Assembly (NCBI GenBank): GCA_964035795.1
Contig: OZ038321.1
Span: forward strand, 11,559,093-11,623,092
Length of the DNA: 64,000 nt
Source of the DNA: Pterobdella sp. o SKG-2022
Taxonomy: Eukaryota > Annelida > Clitellata > Hirudinida > Piscicolidae
Reading direction: 5' to 3'
Shown: piece by piece, positions 1-12,339 of the stretch
Position numbering within the stretch: position 1 is the stretch's first letter
How the letters are laid out: the number at the start of each line of letters is the position of its first letter
Notes under the pieces: generated by a model
Seen by the model: only the letters and a program-made list of their open reading frames with translations
Told to the model about the DNA's origin: nothing
Databases searched by the model: none
Position numbers and translations under genes: made by a program

Positions 1-1
1 G

Positions 2-142
2 AAAAAGATTGCTCTTACTTTTGCGATGTTCATTGAGTTCGATGATTTGAACTCCTCTCTTTTAGGCAATGAAGACACGGTTGTTATTTTAGAAAAGAAG
101 ATGAGAAAGTTTTTCCATTTTGAAGCATTTAGGCACTTGTAA
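2..142 (+). CDS. Possible 3' end of a plus-strand coding exon, cut by the window edge
   Basis: A frame open to the left edge runs 46 codons and stops with TAA at 140-142. It ends in a mixed, protein-like composition (KKMRKFFHFEAFRHL). An AATAAA lies about 45 bases downstream, near 185. No start or splice site is visible, so it could be the tail of a gene lying to the left or a chance open frame. I do not recognise the protein. Confidence 0.22.
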   Translation, partial: KKIALTFAMFIEFDDLNSSLLGNEDTVVILEKKMRKFFHFEAFRHL

Positions 143-971
143 TCTTTTTTTGTATAGAATTTTTTCTTCAATTCTTAACAAAGTAATAAAAAATATTGAA
201 CCGAATTTTGCTTATTTGACGAATAAAAACTTTTGGAAGCTTCAAACCGTAATAATAATTATCTGTTTTTTGATTTAATTTATTGAATAAATTGCATATA
301 AACTATGGGCTCAAACACAGTCAGACGACAATCGTGAGTTTGTATGCAGGTCATTCGAAAGAGGTTTGCAGGGCTGCAAATGTTTTAACTTTGGTGCAAT
401 ACAAACCGACATCACCATATGGATTTGGTACTCCAATGAGAAAGTTGTTATGAAAATTTTCAAAGGATTAGGCAAAAATTATTAAAATATATTATAATGC
501 CAGATATTTTTAAAACTATAGACTTTCTTATAACCTCTGCTTTTAAAATATAATGACGATTTGAATCAATGGTTTAGTTGGAAACTATCGATTGCAAAAG
601 AGAAAATTTATTGAAAAAATTTTCAAAGGCACTTACAATGACTAAGAATTTTAAGTTTCAATAAGTTTTGATCAAGCTTAACCATATAAAAATTCCAAAA
701 GCACAATTGAATAAAGTTTATTAATATTAGGAGAAAAACTCAATGAAAAGTTTAGAATAGATGAAAAAAGTGATTAATTTAGTCTTACAAAAAGTGGTTA
801 TTACAACTTTTAAAAAGATTTGATTTATATTTGATTAAAAGCCATAATTTGAATGATTTTCTTAGTAAAATATAAGAAAGTAGTAGTTTTATATAAAAAA
901 ATTTACAAAATTATGAGCAGTTGATGAATTTTTTAAATTGATATATTAGTTTATTTCGTAACAAAGTTAAC
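143..971. other. AT-rich spacer left of the LMO7-like gene
   Basis: No gene can be supported here. One less AT-rich patch at about 268-452 is open on the plus strand for roughly 60 codons and ends in TGA, with a protein-like segment (KPTSPYGFGTPMRKLL). It has no recognisable domain and may be a coding relic. A plus-strand TTTATT at about 950-955 is AATAAA on the minus strand, 17 bases past the stop of the neighbouring minus-strand gene, and could be its poly(A) signal. Confidence 0.4.
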
Positions 972-3619
972 TTATTGAAAATTACTGGCAAGTGACAATC
1001 TTTTTGGATCGGGTTTTTTGTAAGGCATGGGACCAGACTTTATATAGAAATTCTGTGCATTTCTACTATTGTTGAACAAAATATCCCCGTTATTATTACT
1101 AATATTCATCAAATTATTATTAGTATTTGCTTTATGGGTGACGTTTTGATTTTTGTTTAATGTATAAGATTTAACTCTCAATTCATCATATTCTTTCAAG
1201 TTCTGAGAGGGGTATGAGTTTTGATTGCCGTTATAATATGGATTGTAGAGTTTTTTGTTATATTGCAACGTCATATTACCAGATGTGTTGTTGTCTACTA
1301 ATTCACTACTTAAACTTTTACTTCTGTTTCCTAAAAAGTTATTCTCTATTCTAATATTATCGTAGATGTTTGAAGAAGCTTCATTTTTGTTAGAATCTAC
1401 AGATTCCTTGTTTTTTCCATAGCTATTTTCATGATTATACGGTATATCTATTAAGTTTTTGTTGATTCTATTGAAAGTGGGAGATTGCGCACGGATATTG
1501 AACGTATTATCTGAAGGACAACGTAGTCTATAAGGTCCTTTGGATGGCTCTAAATTGTTTGTTTCAGCCTTATCACAAACTATTTGCTTCTTTTGTTCTT
1601 TGTTGAATGTCAAATTTTTGAATGGTTTGAAGAATGGTGAGGTATGTGGTGATTTTGTTGGAGAAGTGGGGGTATTCTTTGCGGTTTCAACATCAACCTT
1701 TGTTGGTGACTTTTGGTTGTCTTTTTGGGATTTGTTCATCCGTGCAGACACTTCTGTTATTAACCAGTTCTTTGAGAAATATCTTTTAAAGTCCTTTAAT
1801 TGACGTTTATCACCTTCACTCTGAATACTTTTGTATTCTTTATCTTCATTAGTGCTATTAATAGTGTTATTATTTTTCACGCCATCATTGCTGCCTTTAT
1901 TGTTCTTTGCATTATTGTTATTATTGTTACTGTTGTTATAACCATCGATTTTATTTATGAGCATATTATTCAAACTGATGTTTTCATTACTATCATCCCC
2001 ATACAAAAGATATGATATATTAGTTTCATTCTGAGTCTTTATGTTGTCTTGCCTTGCATTAACATTATTTCTATCCATATTTTCATAGGCGTTTTCACAA
2101 GGTTGATTAATGTTCAATGCATTACTTGTACCACAATTGTCATACAAGTGGTTTTGCGCGCGATAGAGATTGTTGTTATAATTAAATAACCAATCACTAC
2201 CACTTTTATTCTTCACATTATTATTATCTACAAATTCACCAAGATTGTTGAAGTTATTGTTGTTGTCGTGATTATTTTGTAGTGCGGGTGTTCTATTGAT
2301 TTGCTTGGGCTTATCATCGCTGATGTAAGGTTTGTTGATCGATTTATCCATTTTATTTTTATTATTTTCATGCGAATTGTGTAAAAATTCTTTTTCCGGC
2401 TTTGTGTATTTTTGATTTTCCCCAAGAATCTTATTAAATTTATTATTCAATTGTTCATTCGCTTGTTTTAATTTCAAGTTAAGCTCACTTTTCTCCACGT
2501 GTTTTGTTTCGGTTTGTATAGGTTTGTTCTCAACAATTATTTTGTCCACTAAAAATCGATCATTTTCCAAGCCAGCCTCTTTTAGGACCTCATTCACTAT
2601 TCGAGAATAAGCATTACCTTTATTACTTTTAGAACTTGTATTGAATTCACTCGAGTGTTCATGAGGATGATGTGGTTTGATGGTATGCTGGTATGTGTTG
2701 TTATGTTGCTTGGTGATATTAGTTTTATTTTCAACAGTGGAGGTTTTAGAATGGAGATTCGAAAAGACTTCATTGAAGGTTCGTTCACTCTTTTTGTTGA
2801 TGTCGTCGATCACGTCATCGATGTTGGTGTTGTTGCTGTGTTGTCGGTAATAATGGTGTTTATCTGTGGTATCTTGCTTATTGATCTCCACTGCTTTATT
2901 TCCAAAAGGTACCTTGAATCTATAGTTGTCAACGTCGTGTTGTTTGATATTGGGAGCAACGTTGTTTGCGTTTTTGTGTTCAGCTTTTGTTATATTTTTT
3001 TTTTGTTGATTTTGAATGTTATGTTTTTTTTCTTGTTGAGAAATTCTTTTTAATCTTTCAATTTCTTGTTCTTCTTCCATGCGTCTTTTTTTCAATAGCT
3101 CGAGTTTTTTCTCTTCTTTCAACCTTTCGAGTTTTATTTTCTCAACTTTTTCCATCTCTTTCATTCTTTCCAACTCCAACTCATACTTCTTCAACTTCCT
3201 ATCACTTTCTTCTTTGCTAAGTCCAAGTGATTGAAATTTTCCCTCTTTCTCAGTCATTCTCAAATCATACTTATTCTCTTTATTTGATTTGATATCATTG
3301 TTACTCAAAGGGTTTCCTTTTATTTGGAATGAAAGTTTCGAAATTGAGTTTGCATTAAAATTAATTTGATTGTTATTTTTGACCTCTGATTTTTTAACAT
3401 TTGTATCTTCCAAATTTTTTACGATTTTGGTTTCATTATCTAAACTTTCTGCGAAGAGATTCAATTTGCTTTTAAATGCCTTGTCTGGAAAGTTTGGTTC
3501 CACAGAGCTGATGTTCAACATTGATTTATTACTTCTCTTAGGGTTTTCAGCGCTCACTTTCAAGCTCTTGTTCATTTTATCATTTAGTGATGCCAACGCT
3601 GGAACATACGTCTTGTTGT
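972..3619 (-). CDS. Last coding exon of the LMO7-like gene (about 882 codons, disordered plus coiled coil)
   Basis: The acceptor is a clean TTTCAG before ACAACAAG; the junction codon is GAC, in phase 1 with the preceding donor. The exon is open for 882 codons to TAA at 972-974. Roughly residues 135-210 of the exon form a Lys/Glu/Leu-rich heptad-like helix (for example KLKKYELELERMKEMEK), typical of the coiled coil in this family. The remainder is Asn/Ser/Lys-rich and probably disordered, with a poly-Asn run. A GTAATT five codons before the stop could act as a donor to a further exon (a LIM exon, for instance) outside the window, so the terminus is not certain. Confidence 0.75.
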
Positions 3620-6600
3620 CTGAAATGAAGTTATTCAATAAAGTTAATTAATTATTTATTAAAATTTATAAATTAATGTGGAAATAGGAAAAATTTAAAA
3701 ACCAAATAATTTGTTAAGACTTTCAAGCAATTTACTTTTTACTATTTAATTAAATTTGTTTGACTTTTTAGTCAAACAAATTTAATTAAATTGTTTATAG
3801 ACATTGAATTGCTGGAACAATTATTGAAACTAATTTAACAGTTAGCTTACAAGCAATTTCGAAGAAACTCAAATAAATTACAAATGTTTTCCATTTCAAA
3901 TCGAATGTTTCCAATTATTTGAAACAAAATATTGTCGAAACTGGGTTGAAATAAATTAAATTATAATTTAAAATTAATCTAAATAACCTACATAGAAAAA
4001 ATGAAGTAGAATTTTTAAAAAAGTCTAATATAAGAGCTCATTAAATTTATTAATAAATCCCCCTCTTACGACAGGGAATAAAACTAAGTTGATTTGATTG
4101 GTTTATCAGCTTAACACAAGCACACCACACCGTACTAAAACACTAGATTTTGCAATAACATTATAAGCTTTTGAGCCCAAACCAAAGTATAAATGATAAA
4201 GAAGGTTCGGAACTTTTATCCCTTAGTGATGTATACTGCATTGTCAAGTACTTTGATAACCAGGGAAAGCTTTGTACTTGAATAAAAAATTTCACACTGC
4301 TTTCTATTTAATATTTAAAACAGCGTTTTTTGAAAAAATCCTCAAGTTTTTTTACATTACTAAACATTCAAACAAATTTTTACATCGATATGAAAATCCC
4401 TTCGGCACATTAAACCCAATTGCATGGGGAATTATATTAGCTATTCTTGTTCGAAATAATAACCATAACAGTACTAATGATCGCACGCCATTATAACAAG
4501 GCACGATAAAAGCAGTAATGGTGTCATACCTTTCAGCATTTTGAGTTCTTCAGAACATGAAGAATCGAGACCGAAAAAGCGAAACTTATCCGCTGTTGCA
4601 TTCTTGTCTGATTTATCATCGTGTGATGTTAAAGTGTCAACGTGAAAATTTGTATTATTATTTTTATTATAATTGTTATTATTATCCTTTTTAGTGCGTG
4701 GAGAGTTGAGTGAATTCTGATGGAAAGTAGGAGGTGATGGGAAAGACGATGATGCAGTTGGTGGAGTGGTTGGAGACGCAGGAGAAGACACCCGTGCTAA
4801 CGATAATGGTGTTGAGAAAGATGATGATGCTGTGACCGCGTCACCTGATTTCGAGCAGCATAAATTGACTTAATTAAAATGATTTGATTGAGTAGATTAA
4901 TTAATTGTTCTAAAAATAAATACTTTAACAAATTTCAGCAGAGGACTATATAGATTAATTATCACACAAAAGTAAATGTGTCTTCATTAATAATGTATTA
5001 TCCTCTTTAATTTTATATTCTGTCGTGGTAATTTATTAAGCGCCTACCCTCTAATTCTATATCAAAAACATGACAATTGAATGAATTCACATCTAATCTT
5101 ACTACAAATAAAATTTTTAAGAGAAAAGTAAAAGTAATATAAAAAAACGATAATAACCCTTATTTATCGTGGTAGAGTTTGGAACAGGAGAGGAAGGTAA
5201 ATGAGGTGGAGAGATGGGTGGAAGAGGAGGTGGAGGAGTACCTACATTATGAACAGAGTCACGGATGCTGCAATGGTTCACACCATCAATGAAATTGTTA
5301 ACGTTACTACCAGTACAATCTAGTTTCGTTGGTGCAGTGGTGTTATGCTTTGAAATTGCATCGTTGTTGTTTTCCATATTATATTTTGCATTCAATAAAC
5401 TTGCTTCTCCATTGTTTATTTTGATGTTTTTGTTATTTTTACTATCAACATCATCATCATCAGTATCATCAGAAGCTGTATAACGGATTTAATTTCAATA
5501 AAAAAAAATAATATTAAGTGATAAATGATGAGAAAAATTAATAAAGAATATATTAATATTCAATTCTCATATAAAACAACGTAAAAAATCTGTACATAAA
5601 ATAACGTATCAATATGAACCTAGAACTCTCTCAATCCTCAACACAAGGTTTCCAGTTTTGACTGATTCTTCGATAATCTTCTTCACCTCTTGCACCTCCC
5701 GACCTTTCATCCCACCCTGGTTCAGATTCAACACCACATCAGCCACTCTCAACTCACATATGTCGGCACTGCTGCCTGTAGTGTTGTGTGACTTGAGTAT
5801 AACTTCATTTTATGGAATGCCCTATGACAGAGTTCAACTTTATGGCTAGAGAAGCATTAAGCGATAAAAGTGATGAGTGAATATGAATAAGGTTGATTAG
5901 TAAAGGCGGTTAATCGAAAGTATAATTATATTTGAAATATTTCAGTTTATTATAATATAAATGAATGTATTGGAAATAAATTAAACAGTCACCACACAAA
6001 TAAATGAATAGATATCATCTTTGAAAATTTTTTAACATTCAGTTTTACATGTTATGATGTGCAAAGATGACGAGTTTTAATACAACCACCATGTGGCACA
6101 CTAAATGACTAGCAAATTTAAACACCCACAATAAAAACAAACCTTTAGTAATTTTGCTGATAACAATAGAGCCATCAGATGCTCTATCAATTTCAAAGCC
6201 AAAACTTTTACGGGTACGACTCTGGCATATCTTGATGACTTTCTCTACTTTCCGATGGTCATCATTTTGTATATGAGGTTCATACAGATGATCTTCATTA
6301 GTATCAAAAGTGAGAGAACAATTTTGAGAGTCAAAACTTTTACCCCCTTCAAGCCGACCAGCTTGATCGTCCCTTGTCACCCACCCATCCTCCTCCTCGT
6401 TCAGTGGATATTTGTTCCATTTTCTATATCATGCAGTTCAGTATTTAAATTGTGGTGAAATGCAAATATTATTTTTAATTATCAATTCTTACTTTATCAT
6501 ATCACTGATACATTGTTTGAAAGTGACACCAACGTTTGAACTATAGTTATTTTGATACATCTTATATTACATATTATAATCGCTTGAACCCATTTTTAAT

Positions 6601-8940
6601 GTTTACTGCAACATTTACATCGATTTAATTTATTCCATGGCAATATCATTATTATCAACACTTACACACAATGCACAACAAACAGTTTTAGGGATAGAAG
6701 TTCTAAATGATTAGTTTACAATTTTTGGTGAAGGCCCTTGATAGTATGGAGATAATGATAGTTTGAACAAGCAAAATACCAGAATAACCAAATAACCTTT
6801 TATTGGTAGTATTACCAATCACATATCGCCCTTTAAAAGGTGGCATGTGTCAAAAGAGGATATAATTGGATTATTAAAAAGTGGTAGAATAAAGGAAATT
6901 AAAACAAGCATAACACTAAAATGATATTATTATCTTTATTATATCGCAAGATTTTCTTTAAAAAATACCTTTAAAAATTTGCATTCAAACTCTCCTATCA
7001 TATTTGAAACCACATCATCATAGAAGGTATGCTTTATCATGAGATGAATTGGTTGATGGTGGTGATATTTCAAGGGTTTTTGATGACAGCATTGCATATT
7101 ACCTTTTAAACATATCTCAATGGGAAAACAATTAATAAACTCAATTGAAACATGAATGTTCAGGTATATAGTGCAATTTTTGTTGTTGTGGAATATAACA
7201 ATAAAGAAACTTTTATTTAGGAATAATTGCTGTTTGATCAGTTGTCTATTGAAAGAAATAATGTTAATTAAAATGCTATATACTGTAGCTATAAAAATAC
7301 ACGAATTAAAAATTTTTATTCAAGACCAAAGCTGTAAATGATTTTATTAAAAAAATCAAAGAGTCATAAATGGAATCCATGAGTCCACGTGTTTTGAATC
7401 TTGTATCCTTATGCTATTGAATTTGATTCAGTTTTCATTATTTGATTTTTCGAAAAATTTTTTATAACTAAAAATAAAAAAAAAACTCAGCTGTTGTATG
7501 TATGCATAAGTAGGGTGCTTGAGTTGTGTTGAAACAATTGATTATAATATTGAAATAATGAAACATTGTACTTCATCTTTTGAACAAATGTATTTGGTTG
7601 ATTGAGTTTTTAAAGTTGAATATGGAAGTCAAACAAATAAAAAACCTTTTAAAAAACAAAGTATAGTTATCATATTAAACTATTAAACATGTGAAGAATG
7701 AAGGAACTTGGTAAATAATAGATAGCAGATGGGTAGAGCCATGACAGTGCGCTTATTAGCGTGGTGAAGCCATTAATTAAGGATAGCTCATGAGTAAGCA
7801 TCTAACAATTCAATACAAATTTTAAAATTAATTTTATCTATTTCTAAATAATTTATCTCATTAAAGGAAAGACTTGATGTTTTTATCAGTTTTACACATA
7901 CACATTTTTACAGCTTATTTGGCCATAATTTCTAACAATCGAAAATGTAATAAACAGCCAATATTGCATTCTTTATGTCGATTAATTTTTAAAAAACAAG
8001 CATATGATAATGAAGAATGTTAACTTCTCGTTCATTGCTTTATTGAAACAACTGCATTTATATTTCAAACATTAATTTTAACTTGATTTTAGAAACTAAA
8101 AATAAACTCTTATCAGAGCACGATAAAAATACAAGCCAATGCAAAAAACAATACATAAAATTTTTGGAATTATCGATTAAATAGTGCAGTTAAAAAAATA
8201 TTCTGTTGGATTTTATATACGAAACAGAAATTTTGAGTGAAACATTCTTCAATATTATTCAATTCAGGACATACCTTTCAACACGTTTATAAAACTTTCC
8301 TTCTTGAGAGTTTTTATAAAAAGTATTTCTTATAATATTGCTAAATTTGATAATAGAAACAATACTAAATATACTATAAGATAATAATTCAATTGAAGCT
8401 CAGTTTTAAATTGATACACATTTTAACAAAAATTATAAGCACTTGTAAATTAGAAAGTACTTGACGTTTGAATAAAAAAGCATCGTCAAAAGTTGATAAT
8501 TTAGTTTCCATAAATTGATACGATGAGTGGAAAGCAGTAAGGAATGATGGATTGTATTATTTAGGTGATTATTGAATGGTGATTCATCGTTGTGGAATCG
8601 TTTATGAAGTCATTTCAAAGCTTAACTCTATTTTTATCTTCATCGTCAGTTAGTAAAAATTTATTACACAATATTGGTATAGAAATTACGAAAATTCCAA
8701 GTAAACGATTAATATAAAAATTACGCAGTCACGAATATGGTTTGAAATCAAAATGAATTCTCACTTGGAAACAAGTGTGTGTTTGTTAGTTTTTGTATTG
8801 CTGCTTTCTTTACTGTTTATTTTGATTTCATTGTCAAATACTCCAAGGCTGGTAGTAGGGTCGTAGTCGATGCTGTTTGAAAGCTCGAAATCGAAAGATT
8901 TTGTTGACGATTTTCGCCTGTTTTTCCAGCTTTTTAAGTC
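972..8940 (-). CDS. LMO7/LIMCH1-like scaffold protein with PDZ domain (multi-exon gene, 5' incomplete)
   Basis: Exons read from splice signals and phase are 8940-8765, 6420-6143, 5775-5620, 5475-5158, 4844-4530 and 3619-972. The last five join in perfect phase-1 register. The first exon carries DLKSWKNRRKSSTKSF, which resembles the tryptophan-centred signature of the region between CH and PDZ in LMO7 and LIMCH1. The next two exons make one PDZ domain. Proline-rich and Asn-rich linkers and a charged coiled coil follow. Known family members carry a CH domain at the N-terminus and often a LIM domain at the C-terminus, and act at adherens junctions and actomyosin. Neither CH nor LIM is seen in the window: CH may lie in unresolved 5' exons, and the last exon ends in TAA. 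One or more exons are missing between 8765 and 6420, because the phases (2 versus 0) do not match. Family assignment is from memory of motif patterns. Confidence 0.6.
3744..3791. repeat. Perfect 22-bp inverted repeat with 4-base loop
   Basis: The arms at 3744-3765 and 3770-3791 are exact reverse complements separated by TTTT. The hairpin lies in the intron just upstream of the last LMO7-like exon (minus-strand sense). It may be a small MITE relic or a structured intronic element. Confidence 0.85.
4530..4844 (-). CDS. LMO7-like gene, Ser/Pro/Thr- and Asn-rich linker exon
   Basis: The acceptor AATCAG at 4845-4850 and the donor AAAG/GTATGA at 4530 frame 315 bases, phase 1 at both ends. The translation is Ser/Pro/Thr-rich (SSPASPTTPPTASSSF), then Asn-rich, then a charged end (FGLDSSCSEELKMLK). 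The open frame starts upstream of the first available ATG or GTG, so this is an internal exon and not a separate small gene. No domain is recognised. Confidence 0.7.
5158..5475 (-). CDS. LMO7-like gene, acidic and proline-rich linker exon
   Basis: The acceptor TATACAG leads to an acidic start (SDDTDDDVDSKNN), an Asn-rich middle and a proline-rich end (GTPPPPLPPISPPHLPSS) that could be a WW/SH3/EVH1 ligand. The length of 318 bases with phase 1 at both ends fits its neighbours. The donor reads AAGG/GTTATT, which is weak; a different donor is possible, but this one keeps the frame into 4844. Confidence 0.68.
5620..5775 (-). CDS. LMO7-like gene, second half of the PDZ domain
   Basis: The acceptor CTACAG and donor CTAG/GTTCAT frame 156 bases, phase 1 at both ends. 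The translation reads GSSADICELRVADVVLNL and later EVKKIIEESVKTGNLVLRIE, matching the PDZ core after the carboxylate-binding loop: a G-x-A-x-x-x-x-L-x-V-x-D turn, an alpha-2 helix, then a final strand. The spacing and the LVLRIERV ending resemble the LMO7 PDZ. No single-frame run of 60 codons exists here, so the exon is easily missed. Confidence 0.8.
6143..6420 (-). CDS. LMO7-like gene, first half of the PDZ domain
   Basis: The exon ends at a good donor (AAAG/GTTTGT, phase 1). Its last part reads RKSFGFEIDRASDGSIVI then SKITKG, which is the PDZ beta-2/beta-3 region with a GFGF-type loop (here S-F-G-F). At the 5' side an ATG lies at 6420-6418 with an in-frame TAG six bases before it. Either translation of one isoform starts here, or an acceptor (ATATAG) sits immediately upstream with phase 0. 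A Gly/Arg/Trp patch (STERGGGWVTRDDQ) precedes the PDZ. Confidence 0.72.
6421..8764 (-). other. Intron(s) of the LMO7-like gene; at least one exon unresolved
   Basis: The upstream exon leaves phase 2 and the downstream exon requires phase 0, so at least one coding exon should lie here. A candidate patch at about 7010-7110 has short open minus-strand stretches (one reads SSKTLEISPPSTNSSHDK), but I could not find a matching donor/acceptor pair. The rest is AT-rich without visible features. Confidence 0.4.
8765..8940 (-). CDS. LMO7-like gene, exon with the W-K-N-R-R-K-S signature
   Basis: The acceptor AAACAG at 8941-8946 and donor CCAA/GTGAGA at 8765 frame 176 bases (phase 0 in, phase 2 out). 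The translation begins DLKSWKNRRKSSTKSFDFEL and continues as an acidic/Asn-rich linker. In LMO7 and LIMCH1 a comparable D-D-x-x-x-W-K-x-R-R-K-S stretch precedes the conserved middle region (the DUF4757-type segment, from memory). The composition is clearly above the surrounding AT background. This exon is the main evidence for the family name. Confidence 0.65.
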
Positions 8941-9246
8941 CTGTTTAATTTTGTATATTGAAAACTAAATTAATTTGGAAATATTAAGAGAGCTTTAAAT
9001 TAAAAAGATACATATTTAATGATATTTTATGACCCAAATACATTAGTTACAAAGTGGTGAAATATCCTACATTTAAAATACAGTTGCATAAATTCAAATC
9101 CGCATTAAAGCCGTCAAAACTATTTTTGCAACGATAGCCCGTTTATGCAATAAAATTCTACTGTAAGCTAAGATTCAGTTGAATGTCAAATTTAAGCTTA
9201 AATTTTTAACGCGTTTCTTCATTTGTCATCAATAACTTATTTTTCC

Positions 9247-9328
9247 ATAATATGTTTCTCCAGGTAACGTTAACAGTTTATTTTTCTATAATATGTTTCT
9301 CCAGGTAACGTTAATAGTTTATTTTGTT
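9247..9328. repeat. 41-bp direct tandem repeat, two copies
   Basis: The block starting ATAATATGTTTCTCCAGGTA at 9247 is repeated from 9288 with a period of 41 bases and only one or two differences. Partial homology extends a little to both sides. Confidence 0.8.
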
Positions 9329-10947
9329 ATAAAAACCCACAACCATCTTTCTACTGATTTATTAGCACTAACTGTCAAGAGGTTGAGGCATTAAGTTCGA
9401 ATATTTTTAAAGTATTTTAATACCAATAAAAAAAAGTTTAATCTATCAAATAAAATGAATTTAGTTTAGATCATCTGTTAAACTAACCTTTTGCCAAGGT
9501 TCAACATCTTCTTCGGAAAACATGACAAATTAATAAAATTTTTGAATAAAATTTTTCTTTTAAAAGATTATCAAAAAAATTTATGAAAAGTTAATTTATA
9601 CAGTTAAATAAGTGAAAATTAGGCAAGTAATATGCACGATTTGACTAATCATTACAACTAAAAGTGAATAGAGTTATTTAAATGAACAGTTAAACTCGTG
9701 AGAAAGACTTTTAAAAGATTTGAAAGAGGTTATTGTTCAGCTTTAAGTGTGTCTCATTTTCAACATTTATATACGTTTTAGAATTTTTCATGTATATATA
9801 TTTAAAATGTATATAATGTATTGCATAAGCACCTATATACACAAATGCTAAGCATCATATAACCAAATGCAATCCATCATGATTTATTAATATTGGAACT
9901 TTATATTTAATAAGCTATTATTAATACTTATTGTTCACGAAAAAAGCTTAAATTCTTTATTCTATAGTTAAATATTAATTATTCTCAACTGGTAAAAAGT
10001 TTTTAGAAAAATGATAAATGCCACTATTATTGAGTTTTCACTTAAATCCACCTGTATACGGTATTTGCTTACAGAAATGTATACTCTAATTTTTCTGATA
10101 ATTACAATCTTTGGTATTTACTATGATTTGTTTAAATACCTCAATATTGAAACTTTAACATTGATTTGTATGACTAAGCAAGAAGGCAAGAAGAAAAGAT
10201 TCAACATTGCAAATAGTTCATTGTACATTTATTACTTTTTAATTTGTAAGACATTTAGTATTCGTATAATAAATCGAATTTAGAATAATTTTTACTGAAA
10301 ATATGTTCAGGTTTTGAAAAACTCAGTAGAATATTGTATTGAACCATTTCTTCCTGAAATTCTTTAAATAGATTTGTAAAAAACTGAAGTTAGCTTCTAA
10401 GTTTTAAAAAGCTATTTTTAGATCTCCAAACAGAATAAATAAGAATTTTACACGTTTATTTTTCCAAGTTGAATTATTTATTTAAAAGCCAAAAAATTAA
10501 TTGAAGGACAATAAACTTAAATTATTACTTGGAAGTCAATCGACGTTAATAAATGTATTGATCAGTTTTCTGCTCAAGTGCGAACTTCAAATATACAAGT
10601 TTTTTCCCTGACTTCTGATAGTCAAATAATATTTATAAACAGCTTTTTTATATTATAAATAATAAAAGTTAAAAAAATCTCAGATCATTGAATGCTTTTG
10701 TTTAAGAAACGATTCATCAATTGAGAATGAAAAATTTTCTCGAAAAAGCTTCGTGATTGTTTTAAGAAAAACTTTGTGATTTTAGGCTATTCTTCTTCAT
10801 TATGAATTTTGATACATGAATAGGAATAATGGATATGAATAATAGTATAATAAAAATTTTTTAATTTATAAACAACAAATATTTGAAGAATATATCAACG
10901 TATTTAATTGAAGTTTGTTAAGCCAATGACACACCTAGACACATTGT

Positions 10948-11336
10948 ATTTTCAACATGACATAGCCAATGCATGAAAGCAGAAAATTGATGGGTTGCTT
11001 AAAAAGAGATTGAAAATAAAAATAATTTTTATAATGTTTAGTGAAATGGAATAAAAACTATGAGCTTGTCACTTTTGTAACTATTAATAGTAAGTTCTAA
11101 TATACAATTCATACGACCTGATTTCAAAATAAAGTACAGGTACATTTTATGATACTCAAAGCGTTTCTATACCTTTTTGAGAAAGATGTTTCATTTGTTT
11201 AAATAGATTCCCGTCACTTCTTAAAACGAAAAATTCCCATCAGAGTTTATTTAAGAACGCTTACAATTTTATTAAGATACAAAGTTTTTCTTTAATAAAG
11301 AAAAATTTTCAACATGACATAGCCAATGCACGAAAG
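10948..11336. repeat. Pair of 32-bp direct repeats 357 bp apart
   Basis: Positions 10948-10979 and 11305-11336 match over 32 bases with one difference (core CATGACATAGCCAATGC). The segment between them is AT-rich with no coding signal. This may be a dispersed-repeat end or a duplicated target, but the spacing gives no clear element. Confidence 0.6.
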
Positions 11337-12339
11337 TGTCTGTGCTGTTAAATACATTCATTTTAGTGTGGCTTGTGAAAAATCTTCAAAAGCTCCTAAT
11401 AAATAAGCAACTTGAAGCTCACATTATCAAGTAAAGTACACTTCACATAATGATGTAAGTTCGAATTACGAAAAGTTTGGTTTTGTTCAGTCAATGAAAG
11501 TTTTTGGTTAGAACTGTTTTTTTACTAACTTAATTTAGTTGCCATTGAGATGAGTTTTCAAAAAATTAGTCAAGGCGGTGTGTCATGCTTATTTCCTCTA
11601 GCCCCATTTTGCTGTCAGAGGGAAACTCGGAGCTGCTGAACTTTTAAGCAATATATTTTTAATTAACAGTTTACTATTTTGAGAAAATATTTCTACTTTT
11701 ACTGAATTTTTCATGATTACTAGAATCGTTCTTTAAATAATTCCAACAGACTTAATTCCTCATTTTGATTAGCTACTCGTCAATTGGTCAGTTCCCAATA
11801 TATACCTTATAAGCAAACTTGATAAATATTTTGAGACACATAATGATATTCACATGTCCTTTATTAAACCTCGAATTCCAATCTGAGAATTACTAATTAA
11901 GAGAAAAGCGTCGTAAATCAAAACGAGAAAACGAGAAAAGAAGACTTGAAGACATTGATATAACATAAGAACAACATCTTAATAAGAATACTAGTAACAA
12001 GAATAAAATTAACTAAAGTTGAGAAACTCAATCAATTCTATAAGACAGACAAATGCAGTCTAAAAAAAGATCGATTGATGCGGGTGTCAGGTGAAAAAGG
12101 TTGGGAAAACAGAGTCCAGAATTTAGATCCAAACCTTTAATGTAAAGTGCGAATGTTTTATATGAGTTGCAACCAATGCGAGTTTCTAAGGTTCTTAGTC
12201 AATGTGTGAATTCTTATCACAAATAAAACTCTTCAAATTATATAAAAAAAAGCTTTTCAAATGAAGTTAAAAACAAAATTGTTCTAGTACTCAAATTATA
12301 GGATAAACTAGCATTGTACGACTGAGGTTTCTTTTTTTG

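Larger units (their letters stand above)
8941..12339. other. AT-rich region without resolved exons; upstream part of the LMO7-like gene expected here
   Basis: The phase-0 acceptor at 8940 shows that more exons of the minus-strand gene lie at higher coordinates, but I could not identify any CH-domain exon. Patches with higher GC occur near 9100-9170 and 11560-11640. The latter is open for about 23 codons on the minus strand after a CAG and then meets TAA without a donor. Small repeats are listed separately. Confidence 0.35.

Noticed and set aside
1540..3651. Plus-strand ORFs of 60-132 codons opposite the last LMO7-like exon
   Set aside because: They are antisense shadows of the 882-codon exon, hydrophobic because they complement Asn/Lys codons.
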